In this document: one piece after another, positions 19,201 through 27,732 of the stretch | Layout of the letters: the number at the start of each line of letters is the position of its first letter | Numbering within the stretch: the stretch's first letter is position 1 | DNA from: CAXBBB01 sp963841855 | GTDB taxonomy: Bacteria > Bacteroidota > Rhodothermia > Rhodothermales > BA12 | Assembly: GCA_963841855.1 (NCBI GenBank) | Contig: CAWJEJ010000003.1 | Coordinates: 248,001-312,000 of the forward strand | Direction of reading: 5' to 3' | DNA length: 64,000 nucleotides | Position numbers and translations under genes: made by a program | Notes under the pieces: generated by a model | Database searches by the model: none | What the model saw: the letters and a program-made list of their open reading frames with translations, nothing else | What the model was told of the DNA's origin: nothing

Positions 19201-20273
19201 GCAGCGGCGGGTGGACGCTCGACCAGACGATCGGTACGGCGGTTGCGCTTACGGACAACCGGTTTGGCAGAACGCTCGCCCTCTCGGGCGATCTGGCGCT
19301 CGTCGGAAGCGACAACGGCGGCGGTAGCAGTGGCAGTGCCGGCGGGCGCGTCTACAGCCTGCGCTACGCGGCGGGCGCGTGGACGCTCGAGGGCCGCGTC
19401 CGGCACGGCGAGGATGCCACCGACGAAGGCGGCTTCGGCAGCGGCCTGGCGCTCGACGGCACCCGGGCGCTCATCGGCGCTCCCTTCCTGGACGATGGGC
19501 GAGCCTTCGTGTTCGAGCGCGAGGGCGGCGAGTGGACGTTCCGCTACGTCATGGCCTCCCCGTCGGACGCCCCGTCCAGTCCCTCCTACTTCGGAAACCT
19601 CGTCGCCCTCGACGGCGACCGTGCGCTCGTCGAAAGCAGCGGTACCGTCTTCGTCTACGACCTGCAAGGAACCGACTGGGTGCGCACGGCCAGGCTCGAC
19701 GTGCTCGGCGACGAGGCCGACTACGACGTCGACCACCTCGCGCTCTCGGGCGAGTTGGCACTGGTCTCCACCGATCAGTACATAGATGCCACCGAACCCG
19801 AAGTGGGCGCGCTCTTCGTCTACACGCGCTCGGGCGAGCGGTGGAACGAGCGCGTCGTCGTCGGCGAGCGGCAGCGGTCGCGGTTCGGTGCAGGGCTGGC
19901 GATTTCGGACGCGCGTGCGTTCGTCTCCGGCGGCACGGCCAGCGGAGCGGTCGCGGCCTACGGAATCGATCTGTCAGCGCTCGTCACGTCGGCCGAGCGC
20001 CCCGATGCTCTCGCACGCGCTCGCGTGTCGGTCGCTCCCAATCCCGCTCGCACGCGTGCCCGCGTCGCGCTCACGACGGTCGCTTCCGGCCCTGCGAGCG
20101 CGCGCGTCTACGACCTACTCGGCCGCCAGGTGGCAACGCTCCACGACGGCTCGCTGCCCGCCGGCACGCACCGGCTCGACTGGGACCTGTCGGGGGTTCC
20201 GTCGGGACTCTACTTCGTCCGGCTCACGAGCCTCGACGGCGTGGCCATGCAAACCGTGAGCGTCGTTCGCTGA
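16257..20273 (+). CDS. Giant secreted FG-GAP/VCBS repeat protein with T9SS sorting domain
   Basis: The 1338-residue protein has a Sec signal peptide (about 1-25, ending PTAHAQQ). Residues from about 80 to 870 hold twelve or more calcium-binding D-x-D/N-G-D-G-x-x-D motifs (DVDGDGLDDAL, DLNGDGRADAL, DVNGDGRGDLAIG, DFNGDGISDLAV, DLDGDGDDELLV), the mark of integrin-alpha-like propellers. A second region, about 900-1240, has six repeats of the form A-L-x-G-D-x-A-L-V-G (LALSGDLALVG, ALDGTRALIGA, ALDGDRALVES). The C-terminal 80 residues are a T9SS sorting domain (VSVAPNPARTRARV, VYDLLGRQVATLHDG, PSGLYFVRL). It is probably surface-attached or released, with a binding or adhesion role. A strong hairpin terminator follows 38 bases after the stop. 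Confidence 0.88.
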   Translation: MDRIHSLALACAALLLALAPTAHAQQIKPDSDPSAPATYRLTTLAGSAAQTDDLRQVDPTFTWRPARASTIAANSLLNGLDAAMSAGDVDGDGLDDALRLSSAGRVLDVTTDDPSDLTAISALYPGSGAAPQQVRSQLFPVGDLNGDGRADALGYDDSATQAARLYLGAASGYAATSAQITLARPLNGSYHPAADLGGSVPREALWLGDEGRVLAVSYDGTALSTRLWVKVVVTGSFVYNVGTIVGFDVADYTGDGLADVVFAGRDVRTQPGIQVGMYYGGESGAAGCSAAAFSRVPRGTATIYASRFVDYNADGTLDLAVVTADGTAICGIGPAPNPGLSIAAYPVGDVNDDGIDDFVRLTRSDSIGVYYGPLDPATRLFADSAFVDLPDGMSLRSTVVKEQNMAQGGRELVLPVSSGGLGYVRIALGAPGAISVGTPVTSPSTPSAYVPETYRLGDLNGDGREDFGFVVSRSDRAEGEAFGRIEVYYGASPMPAEPSVVIPFSDDVSSIYSLAAADVNGDGRGDLAIGVNVSGSGEMRLHLGGVGGVATQPSRIVPAAELFPSADAANLYQLNAVAVGDVTGDGRADLYVNAPAAGASIVLPGTASGLSQTPLPIDLGDQDGVRGGGARVVAGDFNGDGISDLAVSEGFPGPNPLVYYGTADATQMATHDVTVEVQGVFAMAAGDFDGNGRDDLAVIPFSRNSNSIRMWDGGFANSSGTGFTYTAAFLPVETLGMTPDDFGAEILGLDAVPDLDGDGDDELLVSTTFQTIFASSPQPTNALLYRGGVFSTFRRMPVAVLAAPNPYTALGSDMNSIFGPIKPLPVADFDGDGTVEVILTQARDNNDGGGTSRVYAFPLAAGRDNATVASVGSPALLPTPDAASTGSIVEVIDLVVSGRHAAMSVRLGALSEFDEADGEVIVVTFERTGASWTQTGVLRPFGSPIYVRYTLALDGDRMLVGLTAAPDRGAQGSGLVYAYAHGSGGWTLDQTIGTAVALTDNRFGRTLALSGDLALVGSDNGGGSSGSAGGRVYSLRYAAGAWTLEGRVRHGEDATDEGGFGSGLALDGTRALIGAPFLDDGRAFVFEREGGEWTFRYVMASPSDAPSSPSYFGNLVALDGDRALVESSGTVFVYDLQGTDWVRTARLDVLGDEADYDVDHLALSGELALVSTDQYIDATEPEVGALFVYTRSGERWNERVVVGERQRSRFGAGLAISDARAFVSGGTASGAVAAYGIDLSALVTSAERPDALARARVSVAPNPARTRARVALTTVASGPASARVYDLLGRQVATLHDGSLPAGTHRLDWDLSGVPSGLYFVRLTSLDGVAMQTVSVVR

Positions 20274-20311
20274 ATCCACCTCGCGGCGCGTGCTCACGGC
20301 GTCCGGCCTCG

Positions 20312-20347
20312 AAACCTGACAGGTCTTCAAGACCTGTCAGGTTTTTT
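20312..20347 (+). terminator. Palindromic terminator (CCTGACAGG family, copy 1)
   Basis: Two perfectly paired 15-base arms, AAACCTGACAGGTCT (20312-20326) and its complement (20330-20344), enclose TCA and end in a run of T. It sits 38 bases after the FG-GAP gene. A second copy occurs at 36675-36709. Confidence 0.85.
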
Positions 20348-20374
20348 GCCTCTGAAAGTGCCCCATCTTGCAGG

Positions 20375-21418
20375 ATGCTCTCTCCGACTCGCCCGCTCCT
20401 CGCTCTGCTGCTTTGCCTCGTCTTATCGGGGTGCCTGCCCAGCAGTTGCCGCCGCGAGGAAGACCGCTCGCTCTCCGCCGCCGACAGCCTGTCGATCGCG
20501 CTCGCCGAGACGATCGCCATCGACACGCTTGAGGTGGTCTGGCAGTCGGGCGATTTCGACTTTCCGCGCACGCTGCGGTGGGCTCCGGACGGCGCGCTGT
20601 GGGTCGTCGATGCCGAACGCAAGCTGGTAACGGCATTCGACAGCGCGGGGACGGTCACGAGGCTGGTGGCGACCGAATTGGAGGCCCCTTACGTGGCCGG
20701 ATTTCGGGGCGATTCGCTCGTCCTGTTTCAGCCCTCGCCTGCGCTATTCGCCGTCCACGGATACCGCGGCGAGTCGCCTCGCCAGATCGTCGTTGGCGGC
20801 GTGCCCGACGAGCCTGCCCTGCTGCGCTACGGCTCCGTCTGGGGCGATGGGTTCGTGTTCAAAGGCCTGAGCGAGATCACGCCACCCTTTCTGCTCACGG
20901 CCGACGCGCAGGGTGCTTCGGTTCAGCGCTACGCCCTGCGCGGACCGTTCTGGCGCTACGCCGGGCTGATGAAGCCCGCCCCGAACGGCGACCTGCTCAG
21001 CCTGTCCGGATTCCGCCCCGTCGTCGACCGAATCGCCCGAACGTCGCTCGTCGACACGACGGCGACGCCCGACACGCTGCGCCTGGACGGCTTCTCTGCC
21101 CCGGTCCCGATCATGGCCCGCGCGCGCCGCTTTGCCCAGGGCGAGGACGGCGAACCGCCGCTGCTCACCGCGTCAGCCGATCAGGCGGGCGACCTGCTGT
21201 TCGTGCTCAACATGCGCCCCGGCTGGCTCCGCGTCGACGTGTACGACGCGGCCGGTGTTTTGCGCCATGCCCTCAACGAACCCAACCCGCAGGCAGGCAA
21301 GAATTTCTATCCACGCGACATCGCCGCCCGGCAGCGAGCCGGCGGTTACGACATCGCCGTCTCCTTCACCGACCCCAGCCCGCGCGTCGCCGTCTACCGC
21401 TGGACGCCCGGATCGTAG
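20375..21418 (+). CDS. Putative lipoprotein, six-bladed propeller type
   Basis: The 347-residue product starts with a lipoprotein signal, LLALLLCLVLSGC (lipobox L-S-G-C), followed by a short S/C-rich linker. The mature part shows propeller-like blades: TLRWAPDGALWVVDAERKLVTAFDSAG and later AGDLLFVLNMRPGWLRVDVYDAAG. These resemble the 6-bladed beta-propeller proteins found as Bacteroidota lipoproteins. There are no catalytic motifs. It lies between the FG-GAP gene's terminator and the LytS kinase, 33 bases upstream of the latter, so it could be co-transcribed with the two-component pair. Function unknown. Confidence 0.72.
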   Translation: MLSPTRPLLALLLCLVLSGCLPSSCRREEDRSLSAADSLSIALAETIAIDTLEVVWQSGDFDFPRTLRWAPDGALWVVDAERKLVTAFDSAGTVTRLVATELEAPYVAGFRGDSLVLFQPSPALFAVHGYRGESPRQIVVGGVPDEPALLRYGSVWGDGFVFKGLSEITPPFLLTADAQGASVQRYALRGPFWRYAGLMKPAPNGDLLSLSGFRPVVDRIARTSLVDTTATPDTLRLDGFSAPVPIMARARRFAQGEDGEPPLLTASADQAGDLLFVLNMRPGWLRVDVYDAAGVLRHALNEPNPQAGKNFYPRDIAARQRAGGYDIAVSFTDPSPRVAVYRWTPGS

Positions 21419-21451
21419 CTCGCGCGAACTCCCTTGCGCCCGCCGCGCCGC

Positions 21452-22663
21452 ATGAGTAGTCTGTACCCCATGAAGACTGCTCCCCCGCTGCTCCTAATCC
21501 GCAGTTGGTGGTGGCTTCCGCTTGGGTACACGGCGTTGTCGGTCGTGTGGCTGGCGCTGTGGCTTTCGGCGATGCGGCAGCCGCTGACGCTCGCCGTTTT
21601 GGTCGATTTTGCGCTGCCCGAGGTGCTGATGTGGAACGCGTGGTGCGTAACGACGCCGCTGATCGTGGCGATGGCGCGGCGGTGGTCGTTTTCAATCCGC
21701 CCGCTGTCGTGGAGATGGAGCGCCCACCTGCTGCTGGCACCGCTGGTCGTGCTGGCGACGAACGCCCTCGGCTTCGGGCTCACCGCGGCGTTTCACGTTG
21801 CGGCGTCGAGCGTGGGCGCGCCACTGGGGGCGACGCTGGGGGACCAGATGCAGTCGCGCATGACCGAACTGCTTACGCTGGGCCTTCCGCTGGGCTGCAT
21901 CGTCTACGCGCTGATCGTGGCGCTGGCGCAGGTGGCGGGCTACGTCGAGCGGCTGCGGGCGGAGAAGGAGCATTCGTCGGCGCTGGAGACGCAGTTGGCA
22001 CGCGCCGAGCTGGACGCACTCCGCATGCAACTCCATCCCCACTTCCTGTTCAACACGCTCAACACGATCTCGTCGACGCTCCACGACGACCCATCGGCCG
22101 CAGACCGGATGCTGACCCAACTGGGCGACTTCCTGCGCCTGACGCTCGACCACGCGCACCGCGCCATCGTCCCGCTGTCCGAGGAGGTCGACTTCAACCG
22201 GAGATATCTGCGCATCGAACAGCACCGACTCGAGGACCGGCTGGACGTACGCGTCGATGTGCCGCGCGACGTGGCGAGCGCCGCCGTTCCCTATCTGCTC
22301 CTGCAACCGCTCGTCGAGAACGCGATCCGGCACGGCATCGGCCAACGCGTCGGGGCGGGGACCGTGACGATACGGGCCGCGCGTGAGGGAGAGGAGTTGG
22401 TCGTCGACGTGATCAACACGGGTCCCGAGTTGTCGGGCGAGCATCGGGCGGGCGGCATCGGACTGCGCAACACGCGGGCTCGGCTGGATCAGACGTACGG
22501 GCACGCGGCATCGCTCACGCTCGGCTCCATAGAGGGCGGCGTTCGGGCGCGCGTGCGGTTGCCGTTCGCAGCGTACCAGGCATCGCCGGGCGATGGAGCG
22601 CCGGGCGATGGAGCGCTGAGCGCAGACGTGCCGGTGGTGCAGACCGGTGCAGTCCGTGTCTGA
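21452..22663 (+). CDS. LytS-type sensor histidine kinase
   Basis: This is a roughly 403-residue membrane kinase. Four hydrophobic helices lie in the first 160 residues (SWWWLPLGYTALSVVWLALWL, LLLAPLVVLATNALGFGLTAAF and two others), without a large extracellular loop. The His_kinase (PF06580) dimerisation segment follows: QLHPHFLFNTLNTISSTL, with the phospho-acceptor His at about residue 197. A GHKL ATPase comes next (PLVENAIRHGIG, then GGIGLRNTRARL). Its gene overlaps the LytTR regulator gene by 17 bases, so the two form a pair. Starts at 21434 (TTG), 21452 and 21470 are possible; 21452 is used as the first ATG. Confidence 0.92.
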   Translation: MSSLYPMKTAPPLLLIRSWWWLPLGYTALSVVWLALWLSAMRQPLTLAVLVDFALPEVLMWNAWCVTTPLIVAMARRWSFSIRPLSWRWSAHLLLAPLVVLATNALGFGLTAAFHVAASSVGAPLGATLGDQMQSRMTELLTLGLPLGCIVYALIVALAQVAGYVERLRAEKEHSSALETQLARAELDALRMQLHPHFLFNTLNTISSTLHDDPSAADRMLTQLGDFLRLTLDHAHRAIVPLSEEVDFNRRYLRIEQHRLEDRLDVRVDVPRDVASAAVPYLLLQPLVENAIRHGIGQRVGAGTVTIRAAREGEELVVDVINTGPELSGEHRAGGIGLRNTRARLDQTYGHAASLTLGSIEGGVRARVRLPFAAYQASPGDGAPGDGALSADVPVVQTGAVRV

Positions 22664-23438
22664 CGCCACCGCCCCTATCCGCGTCGCCGTCGTGGACGAC
22701 GAACCTCCGGCCCGGCGCAAGCTGGAGCGCTGGCTCGGGCGCGATCCCGAGATCGAGATTTCCGGGCTATGCGCCAACGGATACCAGGCGCTCGACCTGA
22801 TGCGCACCGACCCGCCGGACGTGCTCTTCCTCGACGTGCAGATGCCCGAACTGAGCGGCTTCGACGTGCTCCAGCGCCTGCCGGACGGAGCGGCTCCGCT
22901 CGTCGTGTTCGCGACGGCCTACGACCGCTACGCCGTCGACGCGTTTCGCCACCACGCCGTCGACTACCTACTCAAGCCGTACGACGGCGACCGCTTCGCA
23001 GACACGCTCGCGCGCGTCAAGCATCGCTGGCGGCAGCGCAGTGCGCCCGACGCCCGACAGCAACTGGACGCGCTGCTCCACGCCCTACGCCCGGCGCCCG
23101 ACTACCTCGACCGCATCGCCGTCCGGCACCCCGACCGGGTCGATCTGGTATCGGTCGACGAGATCGACTGGATCGCAGCCGAAGGCAACTACGTGCTCGT
23201 CCACGCGGGTGGGCGCAGGCATCTGGTACGCACGAGCATCGGCGGGCTGGCCGAGCGCCTCGATCCGCGCCGGTTCGCGCGCATCCACCGCTCTACGATC
23301 GTCCACCTGGCGCGCGTCGCTTCGCTGCTGCCCGCCTCGCACGGCGATTACACTGCCGTCCTGCACGACGGCACGCACCTGGCGATGAGCCGCACCTACC
23401 GCGACCGATTGCGCGAGGTGCTGCCCGTCGGATTTTAG
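22647..23438 (+). CDS. LytTR-family response regulator
   Basis: The 263-residue regulator partners the LytS-type kinase. Residues 10-125 are a receiver domain with acidic pocket VVDDEPPAR, phospho-acceptor Asp63 in LFLDVQMPELSGFD, and conserved Thr/Lys in FATAYDRYAVDAF and DYLLKPY. Residues from about 150 to 260 form a LytTR DNA-binding domain (DEIDWIAAEGNYVLVHAGG, FARIHRSTIVHL). It starts with GTG at 22647, inside the end of the kinase gene; another GTG at 22656 is possible. Such pairs often control cell-envelope or secreted-protein genes. Targets here are unknown. Confidence 0.93.
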   Translation: MQSVSDATAPIRVAVVDDEPPARRKLERWLGRDPEIEISGLCANGYQALDLMRTDPPDVLFLDVQMPELSGFDVLQRLPDGAAPLVVFATAYDRYAVDAFRHHAVDYLLKPYDGDRFADTLARVKHRWRQRSAPDARQQLDALLHALRPAPDYLDRIAVRHPDRVDLVSVDEIDWIAAEGNYVLVHAGGRRHLVRTSIGGLAERLDPRRFARIHRSTIVHLARVASLLPASHGDYTAVLHDGTHLAMSRTYRDRLREVLPVGF

Positions 23439-23859
23439 TACCGCGTCACACTGATTGTGATGGGTAGTCGTTGCGAGCGTAGCGCGGCAACCTCGTCGTC
23501 CAGCGTGTGGAATCGCCAGGTTGCCACGGCCTTCGGCTACGCTCAGGGCAGGCTGTCGCCCAATGCGGCGCATCGCGCTTCCTTCGGCCACGCTCAAGAC
23601 AGGCCTCGGGCGCTTTGCTGAACACGCCCCCGACTCCCGCTCGCCTGCCGACGCCTTTCTCGGACAAACTCTAGGCGAGGCCGCGCGGCAAGCGACTAGG
23701 CAGACGAGTCGCGATTCCGACTCGTCCCGGTGGTGCGCGGTTCGTCCCACTAGCGTCCGCGTCGTACCGGAGGGCGAAATCAGCGCGCGCAGACCGGATA
23801 GGTTGCGGAAACGCTGCGGGGCATGGTGCTCCGCTGGCCTCCTCCTTACCTCTTCCGCC
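23439..23859. repeat. Gene-free stretch with interspersed repeat units
   Basis: This 420-base gap holds no convincing gene. A GGCAACC at 23486-23492 pairs with GGTTGCC at 23519-23525. Two 23-base copies of a CTTCGGC-ACGCTCA-CAGGC motif lie at 23531-23553 and 23582-23604 (20 of 23 identical). Read on the minus strand, they encode the L-S-V-A-E-G pattern known from widespread bacterial repeats. A 9-bp hairpin GACGAGTCG/CGACTCGTC spans 23703-23726. Confidence 0.6.
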
Positions 23860-25035
23860 ATGCGCTCACTGCTACTCGCGCTCCTCTTCCTCCTGCTGAT
23901 CGCCCCGGCTTCGGCGCAGACCGTCAGCAGCCTCACGTTCTCGGCGCCGCGCAGCATGGACGGCCTCTACGTTGACGACGAAGGCATTCTCTACGTCACG
24001 TCCGGATTCTTGGGCAGCGAGATTTACCGCGTCGCACCCGACGGCACGCTGTCCGTCTTCGCGTCCGGCATCGCCGGTTCGATCCACCTGACCAAGGCGA
24101 ACGACGGCAACTTCTACGCGACCAACTTTAACAGCGGACTGATCAGCCGGATCGCGCCCGACGGCACCGTGAGCGACTTCGCCAGGGTCGACGACGGCCC
24201 ATCGGACATCGTTCAGGGGCCGGACGGGCGGCTCTACGTCACGCACTATGGCGATCCGCGCGGCAACGGCGACGGCACGACAGTCTCGGCTATCACGCTC
24301 GGCGGCGCCGTGACCACGTTCGCGTCGGGCGGCCTGCTCGACGCGCCGGTCGGCCTCGATTTCGACGACGACGGCACCCTCTACGTCGCCAACATCAACA
24401 ACGGACGGATCCTCAGCATCACGCCCGACGGCAGCCAGACGCTGTTCGCGTCCATCCCCACCCGAGACTCCGTGACGGTGCTCACCATCGGCCACCTCGT
24501 GTGGGCCAACGAGCGCCTCTACGCCACCAACCTGTCGGGCGGCAAGGTCTTCTCGTACGAGCAGGACGGGACGCGGAGGCTCATCACCGGCACCGGCGAG
24601 TTGTCACGCGTCGACGGCCCGGCGGCAACGGCTACGCTGGTAGGTCCTAACGGAATCGCAGCGTCCATCACGGGCGACACGCTCTTCGTCAGCGAATACA
24701 TCGGCCCGACCAATCGCCTACGCATCATCGACCTCAGAGCGGCGACGACGAGCAGCGAACATCCGTCGGGCGCGGACGCTGTTCGGCTCGACGCAGACCC
24801 CAGCCCGTTCACCGGCCAGACGACGTTTCGGTTCACCCTCGCTTCCGCCTCAGACGTGTCGCTGACCGTCTACGACACACTCGGACGCGTCGTCGGAGAA
24901 GTCGCGGCAGGCCAGCACATCGCCGGAGATCACCGCCTGGACTGGACGCCCGGCGCGCTAGGCTCAGGTGTCTACTTTGCGCGGCTGACGGCGGGCACCG
25001 CGCAGCACGTTCGCCCCGTCGTCTATCGCCGATAG
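23860..25035 (+). CDS. Secreted NHL-type beta-propeller with C-terminal sorting domain
   Basis: The 391-residue protein has a signal peptide (MRSLLLALLFLLLIAPASAQ). Repeated blades have the pattern D-x-x-G-x-L-Y-V-x-x-x-x-x-x-x-I-x-x-I-x-P-D-G: EGILYVTSGF, DGNFYATNFNSGLISRIAPDG, DGRLYVTHYGDP, DGTLYVANINNGRILSITPDG. These are typical of NHL/SMP-30-like propellers. The C-terminal part (DADPSPFTGQTTFRFTLA, VYDTLGRVVGEV, GSGVYFARL) is a T9SS-type sorting domain, with P-S-P in place of the usual N-P. It is expected to be surface-bound or secreted; its ligand is unknown. Confidence 0.82.
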   Translation: MRSLLLALLFLLLIAPASAQTVSSLTFSAPRSMDGLYVDDEGILYVTSGFLGSEIYRVAPDGTLSVFASGIAGSIHLTKANDGNFYATNFNSGLISRIAPDGTVSDFARVDDGPSDIVQGPDGRLYVTHYGDPRGNGDGTTVSAITLGGAVTTFASGGLLDAPVGLDFDDDGTLYVANINNGRILSITPDGSQTLFASIPTRDSVTVLTIGHLVWANERLYATNLSGGKVFSYEQDGTRRLITGTGELSRVDGPAATATLVGPNGIAASITGDTLFVSEYIGPTNRLRIIDLRAATTSSEHPSGADAVRLDADPSPFTGQTTFRFTLASASDVSLTVYDTLGRVVGEVAAGQHIAGDHRLDWTPGALGSGVYFARLTAGTAQHVRPVVYRR

Positions 25036-25182
25036 ACCGGTCTCACTGACGCGGGCGATCCCCCCGCCGGGCCCCCACGGCTCGGTGGGGACGTGCATTT
25101 ACCCAGGCGCCGCCACACCCGATACTCTCTTGGCGCGAGCGGCGGGGTGCATCCCGACACTATGGGCGATGATCGCGGGCGG

Positions 25183-27639
25183 TCAGTTGCCGATGGGCGA
25201 GCCGGGCGGCGGTGTGAGGGCGCGCGGCAACTCGGCGTCGGGCGCGTAGTCTCTTGCGAGGTAGCGCGCGATGCGAGCCGAGAGCCAGCGCGCGTGGTCG
25301 TCGCCGGTCGACAGGTCGCGCGCCATGCGGTCGAGGTGCGCATCGGTCGTGGCGCGTACGGCCGAGGCAGCGCGCGTGTTGGACGACAACTCCATCAGCG
25401 CGCGCGTCCACTCAGTCCATACACCTTTGCGAATGTCGGCGAGATAGGTGTCGTCCGATTGCGCTCCGTTCGCGAGCTTGGCGGTCGTACGCTCGAGGAG
25501 GTCGGTAAACGACGGAAGGTCTGCGTCTTGAGCGGGCTGGTAGGCCAGCCGGGTTGCGCGCGTGGCGTCGAGCAGATAGCCGAACGTCAGCGCGGCTCCG
25601 GTTTCGGCGGGGGCGATGGGGTCGAACGTCAGGCCCGTCCGCCCGTCGAACAGCTCGCGCGTGCGTCCGTAGCCCGGCGGACGCGGCGGGATCAGACTGC
25701 GCAGGGTGGGCGGAAGCGCGAGCGCGCTGGGCGCGACCGTCGCCAGGAGCGCGTCCAGCGCGTCGTTCTGAGACCGGGCATCGACCGGAGCCATCGCCGC
25801 CGATCCATCGCCGCGCTGGGTGTAGGCGTACGACACGCCCCCGACCAGGTGAGCCGCCGCGTCGACCTGGTAGCGGTGGCCCAGGTAAAGCGGCACTAGA
25901 GCTTCTTCGAGCGTCGCAAGCGGGCGTCCGTTGCGGATCGCGGCCTCGCCAAAGCGGGCGAGCGCGTCGCGGCGGACCGCCATCTGATCGCGCAACGCCT
26001 GGGCGGCATTCGTGCCGTTGTCCCACAGCGCGCCGTACGGAGTGGCGGCGCCGGTCGGCCGCGCGTCGGTGTCCGAGAGGTAGCGCAGGCCGCGCTCGCG
26101 GTTTTCGCGCAGAACGGTTTGCATGGTCACCGTGTCGTGCGCGTAGCCGTACCGGACGGCCTGCACGTCCCACGGACCGACGCCGACGCCGTACGCATCG
26201 GACAGATCAAGGTCGCCGCCGACTAGCGTGACCAAGGGCGCCGGATAGTCCATAACGGTCGAACGGTCCTGCGTGCTTCCGGCGAAGTTGTGCGCCAGCC
26301 CGATCGTGTGACCGACCTCGTGCGCCGACAGTTGCCGCAGTCGCGCCAGCGCCAGTTGCAGCATCGGATCGCTCGCCTCGTCCGCGAACCCGTCTGCGTT
26401 GGCCTCGGCATAGGGGGAGAGCAAGCCTTCAGCGATCAGATAATCCTGCCGCACGCGCAGCGATCCGAGCGACACGTGACCTTTGAGAATCTCGCCCGTT
26501 CGCGGATCGACGACCGATGCGCCGTAGCTCCATCCGCGCGTCGAGCGGTGCACCCACTGGATCGTGCTATAGCGCACGTCGAGCGGATCGACCGAGTCGG
26601 GACGCACTTCGACGCGGTAGCCGTCGCGAAAACCGGCGGCCTCGAACGCATCGGCCCACCAACGCGCGCCGTCGAGCAGAGCCGAGCGGACCGGTTCGGG
26701 CGTTCCCGGATCCAGATAGTAGACGATGGGCTCGCGAGCATCGCACATGCCGCTAGCGTCGGGAGCGCCCGCGCATTCCAAGCGGTGACGCGTAATCAGG
26801 CGCTGCGTCAGGTCCTCGCCGATTGGCGCGGCATAGTCGGCGTAGCTCATCGCGAAGTAGCCCGACGCCGGATCGAAGGCGCGCGGCGAGTAACCGTCGT
26901 CCGGCAGCGCGACGAGCGAGTGGCGCGCTCGGACGGTGACGGCCTCGGCGTCGGCGGCGACGCTGCGGACTTCGCGGCCCGGAGCCGACGAGGCAAACGT
27001 CAAGCGCGCTTCCATCTCGGAGTTTTGGGGAAACGCTTTGAGCATCGTCGGCACCAGCGCGCTGCGTTTGGCGTCCAGCGAGAACGCGCCTTGTCCGGTC
27101 CCTCGGAGCGTCTGAGCCACACCTTGCGCGTCGCGCACCACGAACGCCGTCGCGTCGACGAGCACGCGCCCGTCGGTCTCGGCTGCCACGTCGAACGCCC
27201 ACACGACGCTAGCCGCAAACGCATCGGCGACGGCCAAGCGCTCGGCGGCGTTGTCGCTCTCGGCGCGGTAATCGAGGTTGGGCTGCACCATCAGGATGCG
27301 CGGCCCGACGCGCTCGAACCGGACGACGCGCGTGCCGGTCAGTTTGCTGCGGTCCAGCCCCACGTCGTTCGACCCCAGCCCGGCGGCCAGGCTCGTGACG
27401 TAGAGCAGATCGGCATCCAACGCGGCGATTTCCATCCACACTTTGCCCTCTTTGGCGTCCCAGAAGAGCGGCCACATCCCATCTCGCCGATCCATACCGT
27501 CGGTCTTCTTGGCGATCGTCGGCAGTCCGGATGCCGGTTGCGGCGATGACACCGAAGCTGGCAGCGAGAGGGAGGGCGCCGACGACGAGCAGCCGAAGCT
27601 GAGCAGGGCGAGCGCGGCCAGGAGAGGCAGGCGGGGCAT
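25183..27639 (-). CDS. Zinc-dependent metalloprotease lipoprotein (DUF5117/DUF4953 type)
   Basis: The 818-residue protein begins with a lipoprotein signal (LLAALALLSFGC). A long N-terminal part resembles DUF5117/DUF5118 (WPLFWDAKEGKVWMEI, GLGSNDVGLDR, VVRFERVGPRILM). The catalytic domain has the extended zinc motif H-E-x-x-H-x-x-G-x-x-H at residues 440-450 (HEVGHTIGLAHNF), with Glu441 as general base, and a downstream V-M-D-Y-P met-turn-like segment. This combination is found in large Bacteroidota metalloproteases of unknown substrate, thought to act in the periplasm or at the cell surface. The ATG at 27639 opens the signal peptide. Confidence 0.9.
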   Translation of the reverse strand: MPRLPLLAALALLSFGCSSSAPSLSLPASVSSPQPASGLPTIAKKTDGMDRRDGMWPLFWDAKEGKVWMEIAALDADLLYVTSLAAGLGSNDVGLDRSKLTGTRVVRFERVGPRILMVQPNLDYRAESDNAAERLAVADAFAASVVWAFDVAAETDGRVLVDATAFVVRDAQGVAQTLRGTGQGAFSLDAKRSALVPTMLKAFPQNSEMEARLTFASSAPGREVRSVAADAEAVTVRARHSLVALPDDGYSPRAFDPASGYFAMSYADYAAPIGEDLTQRLITRHRLECAGAPDASGMCDAREPIVYYLDPGTPEPVRSALLDGARWWADAFEAAGFRDGYRVEVRPDSVDPLDVRYSTIQWVHRSTRGWSYGASVVDPRTGEILKGHVSLGSLRVRQDYLIAEGLLSPYAEANADGFADEASDPMLQLALARLRQLSAHEVGHTIGLAHNFAGSTQDRSTVMDYPAPLVTLVGGDLDLSDAYGVGVGPWDVQAVRYGYAHDTVTMQTVLRENRERGLRYLSDTDARPTGAATPYGALWDNGTNAAQALRDQMAVRRDALARFGEAAIRNGRPLATLEEALVPLYLGHRYQVDAAAHLVGGVSYAYTQRGDGSAAMAPVDARSQNDALDALLATVAPSALALPPTLRSLIPPRPPGYGRTRELFDGRTGLTFDPIAPAETGAALTFGYLLDATRATRLAYQPAQDADLPSFTDLLERTTAKLANGAQSDDTYLADIRKGVWTEWTRALMELSSNTRAASAVRATTDAHLDRMARDLSTGDDHARWLSARIARYLARDYAPDAELPRALTPPPGSPIGN

Positions 27640-27732
27640 GGGCGGAGCGGATAGAACGTCGACCAAAATAGACCTTCTCTGCCCAATAACCGAGTTGGCT
27701 ACAGCTCGCCAATGCGCTGAAACGCTCGCAGG

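Noticed and set aside
23439..23859. CRISPR array
   Set aside because: Repeats are few, of different types and not evenly spaced.
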